Source: Bradyrhizobium quebecense (GTDB taxonomy: Bacteria; Pseudomonadota; Alphaproteobacteria; Rhizobiales; Xanthobacteraceae). Taken from it: 64,000 bases of DNA. Where the stretch lies: NCBI RefSeq assembly GCF_013373795.3, contig NZ_CP088024.1:62001-126000 (forward strand), written 5' to 3'. Below, piece after piece: positions 1-7,398 of the stretch. The notes beneath the pieces were generated by a model. The model searched no databases and was not told the DNA's origin. It was given only the letters and a program-made list of their open reading frames with translations. A program made the position numbers and the translations under genes. Positions within the stretch are counted from its first letter, which is position 1. Each line of letters starts with the position of its first letter.

Positions 1-131
1 CCACGACCGCGGGCATCCTCCGTCCAAAGGGGTTTTGATGGCCGGCGGGTGCATTCCCAGCTGCATGTACACATCGGGCCCGGTAGCGGAAGCTTCTCCC
101 TCGAGCGTCAAACGAGGGGCCGGATTGGCCA

Positions 132-833
132 TCAGCCGGCCAGCGGTTCGTCGCGCTCGAAAGGCTCATCATCACCTTCGACGGCGGTCGCGTCGGCGCC
201 CAAGTCGACGGGAAAGCCGTCCGCCAACAGTATGTCCTTGCTGAGCAGCCCGGCGTCCTCGAGCAGCTCGATGTCAGGCAGATCGCGCAAGGATTCGAAG
301 CTGAAGTGCGACAGGAAGGTTTTCGTGGTCACGTTGGTATACGGCGCGCCAGGGGTTGGGCTTCGCGGGCCGGCCGCGATGAAGCCGAGCGAGCGAAGGT
401 GACCAATCACATCCCGACTGATCTCCTTGCCGAACACCCGGCCGAGCTCGCCTCGGGTGATCGGCTGGAAATAGGCGATGCACATCAGGACAAGCGCCTC
501 GGACTGCGACAGCGGTTTTGGCGCGGTGGCGCCGAGCCCGATGGCGGCGCGGATCGCATCGGCGAATTCCTTTTTGGTCCGATGCTGCCAGCCGCCGGCC
601 ACAGTGACGAGCTCGTAGGGCCGGCCGCGCAGCTCCTCTCGGATGTCGTCGATGATCAGATCGAGGCTGCAGTCGCGACCGACGACGCGCGCGAGTGTCT
701 CGCGCGTCACCGGCTCGGGTGAGGCGAAGATGACGGCCTCGACCCGGCCCATCCATTCGCGCCAGCGCAGCTCCGGCGGCAGGTCGGTCAGTTCAGTGTC
801 CAGCTCCTCCTTCGCTCGCGCGCGCCGCCCCAT
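132..833 (-). CDS. scpB: ScpB-like segregation/condensation protein, plasmid-borne
   Basis: This 233-residue protein looks like ScpB, the winged-helix kleisin partner of SMC-ScpA condensin. The core at about residues 28-175 has the two winged-helix blocks of the family, with the segments 'VEAVIFASPEPVTRETLA' and 'LSQSEALVLMCIAYFQPITRGEL'. The C-terminus (about 190-233) is acidic and low in complexity. It starts one base after the stop of the DUF1403 gene on the same strand, so the two are probably co-transcribed. No smc or scpA is visible. Plasmid scpB-DUF1403 pairs next to a recombinase occur in rhizobial plasmids; a role in plasmid segregation is inference. Confidence 0.8.
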   Translation of the reverse strand: MGRRARAKEELDTELTDLPPELRWREWMGRVEAVIFASPEPVTRETLARVVGRDCSLDLIIDDIREELRGRPYELVTVAGGWQHRTKKEFADAIRAAIGLGATAPKPLSQSEALVLMCIAYFQPITRGELGRVFGKEISRDVIGHLRSLGFIAAGPRSPTPGAPYTNVTTKTFLSHFSFESLRDLPDIELLEDAGLLSKDILLADGFPVDLGADATAVEGDDEPFERDEPLAG

Positions 834-834
834 G

Positions 835-1775
835 TCAAAGCCCGTAGAGGCGGAAGGCGGATCGGCCGGTCAGCTCGCGCACCGCGCCGAGCGACACCAG
901 CCGCTCGAACAGCCGCCGCGTGCTGCGATCGCTCACCGTCTTGCCGGCGCCGGCAGGCTGGGCGTCTTCCATCAGCAGGATTCCCACCATCCTGTCGGCG
1001 TCGCGGCCGCGCAGTTTCGGTGCGGCCGCCAGCAGCCGATTGGCCCGCCGCACGAGGTCGGCGTAGAGGTCCGATGCGACGGCGGCGGCGCGTGCATAGG
1101 CCTCGGCGCAGGCCGTCGGCCATGCTTGGTCGCCGGCGCCCGCCCCGACGGCGGCGCGCAGATCGGCGCGCCGGATCTGGCCAGCGATCAGTGGCACAGC
1201 CATCGGCCATTTCATGCGATGGGCAAGCACGATGTCGGCAAGCCACAAGGCCAGCGGCTCGCTATGCGGGATCAAGCGCATGCTCGCTGCTGCAATTTCC
1301 GCGGCGGCTGCGACGGCGCTCCCCTGCCGAGCCGCGAGTTTTGTCGCCACGGTGACGACGCCTTCGAGCGCGTCGTCGCAGCGCAGCTCGAACCGAATGG
1401 ACAGCGTGATCAGCCAGTCGTCCGGCACCAACGCGGCGCGCTCGCCGAGGTGGCGCCAGGCCTTGAGGATGCGACCGCCGGGTCCGGGGTCATCGGTCTC
1501 GCGGCGCAGATACCAATGGTCGCGTAGCGCCGCCTCGTCCTCGGTGCGCCCGCCGTGCCGGGCGAGCACGGCGGCGTTGGCCAGCGCAAGACGATCGCGC
1601 CAAAGGAAGCTGAGCGGGTGCTCGCTGCGGGCGATCGGGTCGATCGCGACGAGCGCCGCGCCGGAAAAAACGCTGCATCGTCAACGGATTGCCCGGAGGC
1701 CGCCTGCCGAACCCAGGTTGGAAAGGGCGGGAAGGTCGGTGGGGCTTCAGGGAGGGTTCGCGCGCGTGAGGGCAT
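835..1775 (-). pseudogene. DUF1403 family protein, one frameshift
   Basis: The gene reads in two frames. Residues 'MPSRARTLPEAPPTFPPFP' to 'SVDDAAFF' come from a start at 1775. The rest, beginning 'GAALVAIDPIARSEHPL' and continuing to 'TGRSAFRLYGL', lies in another frame ending at 835. The break falls in a run of six T (minus strand) near 1671-1676; adding one T restores a single protein of about 310 residues, the usual length of the family. The function of DUF1403 is unknown. It ends just before scpB starts. Because the lesion is one base in a homopolymer, it may be a sequencing error. Confidence 0.7.
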
Positions 1776-1850
1776 GACTGAGTCTTAACCGAGCGCGGCG
1801 CTTTCTACCATCAAAAACGGTGGAAACCGCCGGGCCTGTCAGTGGATAAC

Positions 1851-1881
1851 AACGACCGATAATGTTGCCTTATCGGTCGTT
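1851..1881. other. 12-7-12 palindrome, candidate recombination site
   Basis: Perfect 12-bp arms, AACGACCGATAA (1851-1862) and TTATCGGTCGTT (1870-1881), flank a 7-bp spacer TGTTGCC. The geometry resembles lox/dif-type core sites of tyrosine recombinases, and the palindrome lies immediately upstream of a tyrosine recombinase gene. It could instead be an operator. I did not see a second copy in the window. Confidence 0.45.
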
Positions 1882-1899
1882 TTGCTCTTTATAGAGGGC

Positions 1900-3045
1900 A
1901 TGCCCGTTTTCAGCGCCCAGAACCCGGAACATCGCGCTCCGCAGAGCGCCGCACCGCCTGAGAGCCCGCGGGCGGAAGCCGATCTGTCGACCGCGGAGGT
2001 GTCGGCCGAGCCGCGCGGCGGCCTCCCCTCCCCGCTCCCGGCTGCGGAATCCGGCGTGCCGGCGCATCTCGAACGGCTCGCCGACCGGGCCCGCGACTAT
2101 GTCGAGGCGGCGAGCTCGGCCAACACCCGCCGGGCCTATGCCGCCGACTGGACGCACTTTTCCGGCTGGTGCCGGCGCCAGGGCCTCGAGGTCTTTCCGC
2201 CCGCCCCGCAGACGGTCGGGCTCTACATCACCGCCTGCGCCTCCGGCGCCGCGACCGCCGACCGCAAGCCGAATTCGGTGTCCACGATCGAGCGCCGCCT
2301 CTCGGCCCTGACCTGGACCTACGCGCAGCGCGGCACGCCGCTCGACCGCAAGGACCGTCACATCGCCACCGTCCTGGCCGGCATTCGCAACATCCACGCC
2401 GCCCCGCCCCGACAGAAGGAAGCCGTTTTGCCGGAGGACGTCATCGCCATGCTGGAGACGCTCAATCGGGGCACGCTCCGCGGCCTGCGGGACCGCGCCA
2501 TGCTGCTGCTGGGCTTCGCCGGCGGCCTGCGGCGCTCGGAAATCGTCGGCCTCGACCTCCACCGCGACGACACCGAGGACGGCCGTGGCTGGGTCGAAAT
2601 CCTCGACCAAGGCCTGATTGTCACCCTGCGCGGCAAGACCGGCTGGCGCGAGATCGAGATCGGCCGCGGCTCGTCGGACTCGACCTGCCCAGTCGTCGCG
2701 CTACAGATCTGGCTGAAACTGGCCCGGATCGGCCACGGCCCGCTGTTTCGGCGGGTGCGCGGGCAAGGCAAGGACGTCGGGCCCGATCGCCTGACCGACC
2801 AGCAGGTCGCCCGACTGGTCAAACGCGCGGCGCTCGCCGCCGGGGTGCGCGCCGACCTGCCCGAAGGCGAACGAGAGACGAAGTTCGCTGGACATTCGCT
2901 GCGCGCCGGCCTCGCCTCCTCGGCCGAGGTCGACGAGCGCTATGTCCAGAAGCAGCTCGGCCACGCCTCCGCCGAGATGACACGCAAATACCAACGCCGG
3001 CGCGACCGCTTTCGGGTCAACCTCACCAAGGCCGCCGGCCTCTGA
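1900..3045 (+). CDS. Site-specific tyrosine recombinase/integrase
   Basis: This 381-residue phage-integrase-family recombinase has a SAM-like N-terminal core-binding domain (about residues 60-165, with 'SSANTRRAYAADWTHFSGWC') and a C-terminal catalytic domain. The catalytic set is visible: Arg at about 212 in 'GGLRRSEIV', the HxxR box 'HSLR' at about 332-335, His at about 355 in 'LGHAS', and the nucleophile Tyr at about 364 in 'MTRKYQRRR'. I use the ATG at 1900; a TTG at 1882 in the same frame begins right at the edge of the upstream palindrome. It stands alone on the plus strand. Likely roles are multimer resolution or integration, using the adjacent palindrome (inference). Confidence 0.88.
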   Translation: MPVFSAQNPEHRAPQSAAPPESPRAEADLSTAEVSAEPRGGLPSPLPAAESGVPAHLERLADRARDYVEAASSANTRRAYAADWTHFSGWCRRQGLEVFPPAPQTVGLYITACASGAATADRKPNSVSTIERRLSALTWTYAQRGTPLDRKDRHIATVLAGIRNIHAAPPRQKEAVLPEDVIAMLETLNRGTLRGLRDRAMLLLGFAGGLRRSEIVGLDLHRDDTEDGRGWVEILDQGLIVTLRGKTGWREIEIGRGSSDSTCPVVALQIWLKLARIGHGPLFRRVRGQGKDVGPDRLTDQQVARLVKRAALAAGVRADLPEGERETKFAGHSLRAGLASSAEVDERYVQKQLGHASAEMTRKYQRRRDRFRVNLTKAAGL

Positions 3046-3105
3046 CGCTGGAACGGCCCCTCCCCCCTGAGCCAGGAGCGTTGTGAGTTGTGGCGACGAG
3101 ACGCC

Positions 3106-3510
3106 TCAGCCGTCCGGCGTGATCAGGTTTAATGACGGAAGATAGGTGCGGTAGCGGCCGACGTCGCGGGTCAGCAGCGGCAGACCGGCAACGGCGGCAT
3201 GGGCGCCAATGAAGAAGTCGGGGAGCACGCCGGTGCGCGATCCGCCCGCTTTGCGATATTGCGCAAACACCTTGCCGGCCAGAAACAACCCATCGCGGGG
3301 GATCGGTGCGATGTCGAGACCGGCTTCGTCAATGAAGGCATCCAGATCCTCGATCCGGGCGTACCGGACCGCAAGCTCGGCATAGACGATATCGTTGATC
3401 AGCAGCGGTCCCTTGAGGCTCGCGGCCTCAAGCTGAGCCACCGACCAATCCGCCCAATTCGGATCATCGGTGACCAGGTCGAGCAGAACGTTGGTGTCGA
3501 CGAGCGTCAC
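3106..3510 (-). CDS. vapC: PIN-domain toxin ribonuclease, VapC type
   Basis: This 134-residue protein has the acidic PIN active site: Asp5 in 'LVDTNVLLDL', Glu45 in 'YAELAVRY', Asp98 in 'LPDFFIGAHA' and Asp116 in 'TRDVGRY'. VapC toxins are Mg-dependent RNases that cleave tRNA or rRNA when freed from the antitoxin. Its start overlaps the stop of the upstream AbrB-type antitoxin gene by 4 bases, the usual translational coupling of toxin-antitoxin pairs. It probably acts as a plasmid addiction module. Confidence 0.9.
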   Translation of the reverse strand: MTLVDTNVLLDLVTDDPNWADWSVAQLEAASLKGPLLINDIVYAELAVRYARIEDLDAFIDEAGLDIAPIPRDGLFLAGKVFAQYRKAGGSRTGVLPDFFIGAHAAVAGLPLLTRDVGRYRTYLPSLNLITPDG

Positions 3511-3740
3511 CCTTCGCCACGCGTCAGCGCCATGATCGCGTCGGTATCAAGCCCTTTGCCGGCATGGCCACGCAGTCTGGCAAAGCGGCTCGCCGGCTGT
3601 TTTTTGTCGGCGCGCGCCAGCACCACGCTGCCATCGGCAGCGCGCCGGAAATCGACCTTGCTGCCCGGGACGATGCCGAGAAGGTCGCGGACCGACTTCG
3701 GGATGGTCACCTGTCCCTTGGCTGTGACTGTCGTGGTCAT
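3507..3740 (-). CDS. vapB: AbrB/MazE-type antitoxin
   Basis: This 77-residue antitoxin has an N-terminal swapped-hairpin AbrB DNA-binding fold ('TVTAKGQVTIPKSVRDLLGI') and a C-terminal tail that should wrap the toxin ('FARLRGHAGKGLDTDAIMA'). The start at 3740 puts the AbrB motif at the very N-terminus; an ATG six bases further upstream is the alternative, and the frame is open much further but has no family features there. It overlaps vapC by 4 bases. It should repress its own promoter through the inverted repeat just upstream. Confidence 0.88.
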   Translation of the reverse strand: MTTTVTAKGQVTIPKSVRDLLGIVPGSKVDFRRAADGSVVLARADKKQPASRFARLRGHAGKGLDTDAIMALTRGEG

Positions 3741-3753
3741 GGGCATACCGAGT

Positions 3754-3781
3754 GTAATACCAACTTTTATAAGAGTATTAC
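3754..3781. promoter_or_regulatory. Inverted repeat, probable vapBC operator
   Basis: GTAATAC (3754-3760) and GTATTAC (3775-3781) form 7-bp arms around a 14-bp AT-rich spacer, starting 13 bases upstream of the antitoxin ATG. The position and symmetry fit autoregulation by an AbrB-type antitoxin-toxin complex; the binding is inferred. Confidence 0.55.
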
Positions 3782-3921
3782 CGCTAGCGGGGATCTTCAA
3801 GCGCGCGCCGATCGAAATTGTCGCGACCGCGCCGATGCTGGTCATCGGCTCATAGATGCCGGGCGGACCCACTCTTCTGTCCGAATTGGGACACCCGCAA
3901 AATCGAATTGGAACATTCAAT

Positions 3922-3958
3922 AAAAACGCCGCCTGCTCGAAATATCTTGCAGGCGGCG
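3922..3958 (-). terminator. Rho-independent terminator
   Basis: CGCCGCCTGC (3927-3936) pairs perfectly with GCAGGCGGCG (3949-3958) around a 12-base loop. On the minus strand the stem is followed by five T (plus-strand A at 3922-3926). It lies downstream of the 210-residue gene and repC, so it should stop minus-strand transcripts before vapBC. The rest of 3782-4121 shows no convincing gene. Confidence 0.75.
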
Positions 3959-4121
3959 CTTATCCAGCCCCGGGAGGATGATGCAAAATCCCGGCTCTCA
4001 TTGGTGTGCACAACCTATGCCAAGGTTTTATGTCTCGGGGTGGGACGCTTGCGAGTTGGGGGTGGAATCCAAGGAAACCGCCCACTGAGGCGGCTGGTCT
4101 CTGACGCCGCGCCCTCGCCGC

Positions 4122-4754
4122 TTACGAATTCAAGCTCTGACGCCGCGCCAACTCCGGCGAAGCGCGCATGTTGCTCATCACCTCGCCCATCGCCATTCGG
4201 AGCTCATCCTGGGCGGCGTTCAATCCAACGTGGCCGGTATAGGCCGCCAGTGCCGCAAATTTCAGTGCGGCCAACATGGCCGCTTCGCTGCCCAGCTCCC
4301 GCGAGACGTGCTTGGCCGGATGCGTTTCCAGCACGGAAAGAGCCAACTGGGTGATAGCTTGCCCGAGCAAGTCGATCAGTCCGTCAAACGCGGCAAGCTC
4401 AAGATCATCTTCCGAGCGGCTCGGCCGCGGCACTGGCGGGGCGTTTCGAACGGCCAGCGTCACCTCGCCAACGACCTCGTCCACCAAACCAACGATCTCG
4501 CCGGCGCGCGCGTCGAGCTCGTCCCATGGGATGCAGCGCGTCCCGAGACCTTCCTGGGCGCGATGCTCCGCCGGCGTCCGTGCCGCGATGCGGGCGTTGA
4601 TCGTGAGACCTGACCGATCATCGCCAAAGATCGTCATGATCCGCACCCGGGCCGGGCGATCGCTGAGGCCGCGTAACTTCTCGGCCCGTTCGAGCGCCGC
4701 CGCGATCGCGCCGCCGACTGAGGCTGCATCTCCGGTCAAATCGCCCTCTCCCAT
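4122..4754 (-). CDS. Conserved hypothetical protein downstream of repC
   Basis: I do not recognise this 210-residue protein. It is mostly predicted helix, with Ala/Leu-rich stretches at about 110-190 and no membrane segment or signal peptide. It follows repC by about 70 bases on the same strand, with a terminator after it, so it may be the last gene of the rep operon. Codon use matches the GC-rich neighbours. Confidence 0.6.
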   Translation of the reverse strand: MGEGDLTGDAASVGGAIAAALERAEKLRGLSDRPARVRIMTIFGDDRSGLTINARIAARTPAEHRAQEGLGTRCIPWDELDARAGEIVGLVDEVVGEVTLAVRNAPPVPRPSRSEDDLELAAFDGLIDLLGQAITQLALSVLETHPAKHVSRELGSEAAMLAALKFAALAAYTGHVGLNAAQDELRMAMGEVMSNMRASPELARRQSLNS

Positions 4755-4825
4755 CTTTTGTTAACCCTAAGATTTGGTAGCCGAGTCGCCCGCAACGACG
4801 GAATCATTTCCAGCCTCGTTTCCGG

Positions 4826-6157
4826 TCATTTCGGCCGCCTGGCCAGCGAGGCGCGTAATTCGGCGCTAGCCTGGAAGGTGCCGGTTTGTCTGGGCTTCCC
4901 CAGATCGAAGCCAGCAGGACCGTCCGCGGTCGGTGGGGTTGGCTTCGGCCCGCCGAGCTTGGCGCGCAGCAAGGCCATGATCATCGGCCAGACGGAGAAT
5001 TTCCCGTCTTTCGCACGGTCGGTCAGGCTTCGCAGATACCCGCCGGCGCTGCTGATCTGGTCGGCTTTCTGGTGGATCGCAGCGAGCGTGATCGCGGCCT
5101 GCTGCTCACCCAGCACCTCCCGTGCCTCGCGCCAGGCGCTGGGGCTGATCCCGAGCATCGGCCGGGCAACCTCCGCGGCGGCCAGCAAATCCTTCCAGTG
5201 CCGGATTTCGCCGCCTTTGATCAGCCAGCGCATGTTGGGGCAGGCATCCAGCACGATCCCCAAGGGTAGCTCACGCTTCGGCAACCTCCGCAGGTTAGGG
5301 GGAGCTGCGGCGTTGCCGCCCGCTCCCCCTTCCTTTGCTAGGCCTCTTTCAGATTCAGATGGAAGGTCTGGGTTTGAATTCTGTATGTGGCAACCAGAAT
5401 GGGACTCATTGGCATCCGGATTCTGTGTTTTTGCGAAAGTTTCCAACAGCTCACGGATCTCGCTCCAGAGCGTTTCCATCTCGCCGCCCAGGCTTTCCAG
5501 GAGCTGCCGTGGCGCGGTTCGGGGGATCCGTCCGGCGATCTCCTGGTAGGCCTGCTGAAACCGCCTCCAATGTCCCGGCACGCCCTCGTTGATCCCGGCT
5601 TCGATCATCTTGACGATGTCCCGCCGCAAGATCGTGAGACGCTCCTTGGCAACGCGGAACGCCTTCTTCTCGGCCTGCACGGCAGCCGCGAGCGATTTGT
5701 ACTCCTCGGCGCGAGCCACGATCGGGGCCAGGTCGAAGCCGTAGGCCTGCTCGATCTCGCCGCCCTGCCCCTTGCGCGCAAAGCGCTTGCCGTTCGGGCT
5801 GTCCCTGCGAATGATCAGGCCACAGTCGACCAGAACGGCGAGATGCCGGCGCAGCGTCGTCGGCGGCATCCCATTAGCGCGCGCCATCAACTGCTCGTTG
5901 GATGGCCAGACGATCAGCTCGCTGGTGGCCTCGAGGGCGATCTCGGGGTGGAATGACAACAGCGCATGCAGGATCGTCAGCGCCCGGTCGGTCGCGCCAA
6001 GAGCCTGGCGCGACTCCTTGATGTGCTGAAAGACGTGCCATTTGTGAACGATGGCCGCCTCTGGCTTTGCCTTCGCGGCCAGTTGGCTTGAAATCATGCC
6101 AAGCGTCATCGGCCGCCGCCCAAAGGGCGTCGTTGATAAGGGTGTCTGCATTCTCAT
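4826..6157 (-). CDS. repC: RepC replication initiator
   Basis: This 443-residue protein is the initiator of repABC plasmids, found only in Alphaproteobacteria. The N-terminal part (about residues 15-170) has the family's winged-helix segments, including 'MARANGMPPTTLRRHLAVL' and 'DCGLIIRRDSPNGKRF'. The C-terminal domain ends with a conserved segment near 'GGYLRSLTDRAKDGKFSV'. In this family the origin lies inside repC. An AT-richer patch at about 5320-5440 is the natural candidate (inference). repC is last of repA-repB-repC, separated from repB by the ctRNA locus that limits its expression. Confidence 0.95.
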   Translation of the reverse strand: MRMQTPLSTTPFGRRPMTLGMISSQLAAKAKPEAAIVHKWHVFQHIKESRQALGATDRALTILHALLSFHPEIALEATSELIVWPSNEQLMARANGMPPTTLRRHLAVLVDCGLIIRRDSPNGKRFARKGQGGEIEQAYGFDLAPIVARAEEYKSLAAAVQAEKKAFRVAKERLTILRRDIVKMIEAGINEGVPGHWRRFQQAYQEIAGRIPRTAPRQLLESLGGEMETLWSEIRELLETFAKTQNPDANESHSGCHIQNSNPDLPSESERGLAKEGGAGGNAAAPPNLRRLPKRELPLGIVLDACPNMRWLIKGGEIRHWKDLLAAAEVARPMLGISPSAWREAREVLGEQQAAITLAAIHQKADQISSAGGYLRSLTDRAKDGKFSVWPMIMALLRAKLGGPKPTPPTADGPAGFDLGKPRQTGTFQASAELRASLARRPK

Positions 6158-6221
6158 TCACCTATCGCTAGGCAAAAGAAGTCCGCCCTCCAAAACGAGC
6201 GCATCGCTGCGTTCGTTGGAC

Positions 6222-6250
6222 TTGACACTGATTCGAGGAAGTGGGATTCT
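6222..6250 (+). promoter_or_regulatory. Promoter of the counter-transcribed RNA
   Basis: TTGACA at 6222-6227 is a perfect -35 element. It is followed after 17 bases by GATTCT (6245-6250) as a weaker -10. It points away from repC toward repB, opposite to the rep operon, as known for repABC ctRNA promoters. Confidence 0.65.
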
Positions 6251-6256
6251 CTCAGT

Positions 6257-6312
6257 CGCCAGACTTACAAGAGAAGGTCTTCCGGAATCCGTTTTGGGAG
6301 GCCTTTTTCTTT
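6257..6312 (+). ncRNA. Counter-transcribed antisense RNA of repABC (incompatibility RNA)
   Basis: An RNA started about 7 bases after the -10 would run about 55 nt. It would end in a hairpin formed by GGTCTTCC (about 6276-6283) and GGGAGGCC (about 6295-6302), followed by TTTTTCTTTT. repABC plasmids encode a 50-60 nt antisense RNA exactly here, between repB and repC on the opposite strand, that represses repC translation and sets copy number and incompatibility. The ends are estimated from the promoter and terminator. Confidence 0.7.
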
Positions 6313-6318
6313 TGCGGG

Positions 6319-7326
6319 TTAGCCTCCAGTCTCCTGTGAAATCGCCTCTCTCCGGAAAGCCTCGTAGAGCCGATCGAGGTTCTCCGACAGATACTCGCCG
6401 AACGCGCGGGCGTCAGACGTCTTCGCCTTGAGCGCCAGCGTGAACTTCTTTCCCTCGGCTGAAATCTCGGCCGAGAGCGCGCTATCCTGGGGTGTCCAGT
6501 TTCGCTTGCTTGTCTGAGTTTGCTTGCGCGATGGCTTCGACTTGAGCTTGCGGACCAGAAACTCGAACCGCGCATCGCTCGAGAGCGCCGAAAAGGCGTC
6601 CTCCCGAATGGTTTCGAGAGCGCGCTCCTGGTTTGTCGGACTATCGAGCAGCAGCTTCAACTCATACCAGCGATCGCGGCCGACGCTCTTGGCTTGGCCG
6701 ATGGCATCCAAGACGGGGGAGGGCAGCCCCGCGACCGACAGCATCTTTGAGAGCGTCGTCCGGTCAATCGAGAGCGCGCTCAGAATGGTGGCGTTGTCGT
6801 CGTCGTAGTGAAGGCGCACAACGTCGGCGGCGAAAAGGGCACGATCGATGAACGGAACGTCGGCACGAGCAGCGTTCTCCTGACCGAGCGCAAGCACGTG
6901 GTCTCGATCCTGGATGTCCTTAACGACGGCACGTACCTTTCGGCCGAGCGCCTGAGCGACTTTCCAACGGCGATGCCCGAAGACCACCATGTAGCGGCCC
7001 GCGGACTTCGGGTTGGGCCTGACCAGAATAGGGGAATCCTGGCCACGCTCGCGGATTCGTTCCAGCAGCTGGTTGAACTCGGCCTCATCGTCGGCACGAC
7101 GATCGCGGACGAACGAAGCGTCGATAAACTCGGGCTCAAGCTCAACGACGGTTTCGCCCTCCACAAGCTTGTCGGCCCGAGCCGCAAGCTCATCGAGCGA
7201 CTTGAGGAGTGAGCGCGACGCGCCCTTGGCCGCATAGTCGGACACCGGGCGGGACGGCCGCTTGTCGTCATCAATAACCTGCTTGTCGTCACTAATAATA
7301 TTGGCGAAGGGGTTTTTACGAGCCAT
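6319..7326 (-). CDS. repB: RepB, ParB-type partition protein
   Basis: This 335-residue centromere-binding protein has a ParB nuclease-like domain at about residues 55-160 ('FNQLLERIRERGQDSPILVR', 'YMVVFGHRRWKVAQALG', 'LALGQENAARADVPFIDRA'). A helix-turn-helix follows at about 175-205 ('ILSALSIDRTTLSKMLSVAG'). The C-terminal region (about 270-335) is probably for dimerisation. With RepA it partitions the plasmid and represses the operon. It lies 72 bases after repA, and the gap contains a perfect palindrome proposed as parS. Confidence 0.95.
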   Translation of the reverse strand: MARKNPFANIISDDKQVIDDDKRPSRPVSDYAAKGASRSLLKSLDELAARADKLVEGETVVELEPEFIDASFVRDRRADDEAEFNQLLERIRERGQDSPILVRPNPKSAGRYMVVFGHRRWKVAQALGRKVRAVVKDIQDRDHVLALGQENAARADVPFIDRALFAADVVRLHYDDDNATILSALSIDRTTLSKMLSVAGLPSPVLDAIGQAKSVGRDRWYELKLLLDSPTNQERALETIREDAFSALSSDARFEFLVRKLKSKPSRKQTQTSKRNWTPQDSALSAEISAEGKKFTLALKAKTSDARAFGEYLSENLDRLYEAFRREAISQETGG

Positions 7327-7382
7327 GACCAGGCCTCTCGTTTCGCCTTAGGGTCTTGAAGTCGCAGACATTTTCGGCGGTT

Positions 7383-7396
7383 TTGACTGCAGTCAA
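7383..7396. promoter_or_regulatory. 14-bp perfect palindrome, candidate parS centromere
   Basis: TTGACTGCAGTCAA lies 2 bases beyond the repA stop, in the repA-repB gap. repABC plasmids place RepB-binding palindromes of about this size within or next to the operon, including between repA and repB in some Ti plasmids. RepB binding here is inferred. Confidence 0.5.
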
Positions 7397-7398
7397 CA

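Noticed and set aside
1..131. Short ORFs at the left edge of the window
   Set aside because: They overlap the scpB end on the opposite strand and show no family features; the context is cut by the window edge.
3935..3960. AAATATCTTGCAGG, weakly like an inverted border repeat
   Set aside because: It is the loop and stem of a clear Rho-independent terminator.
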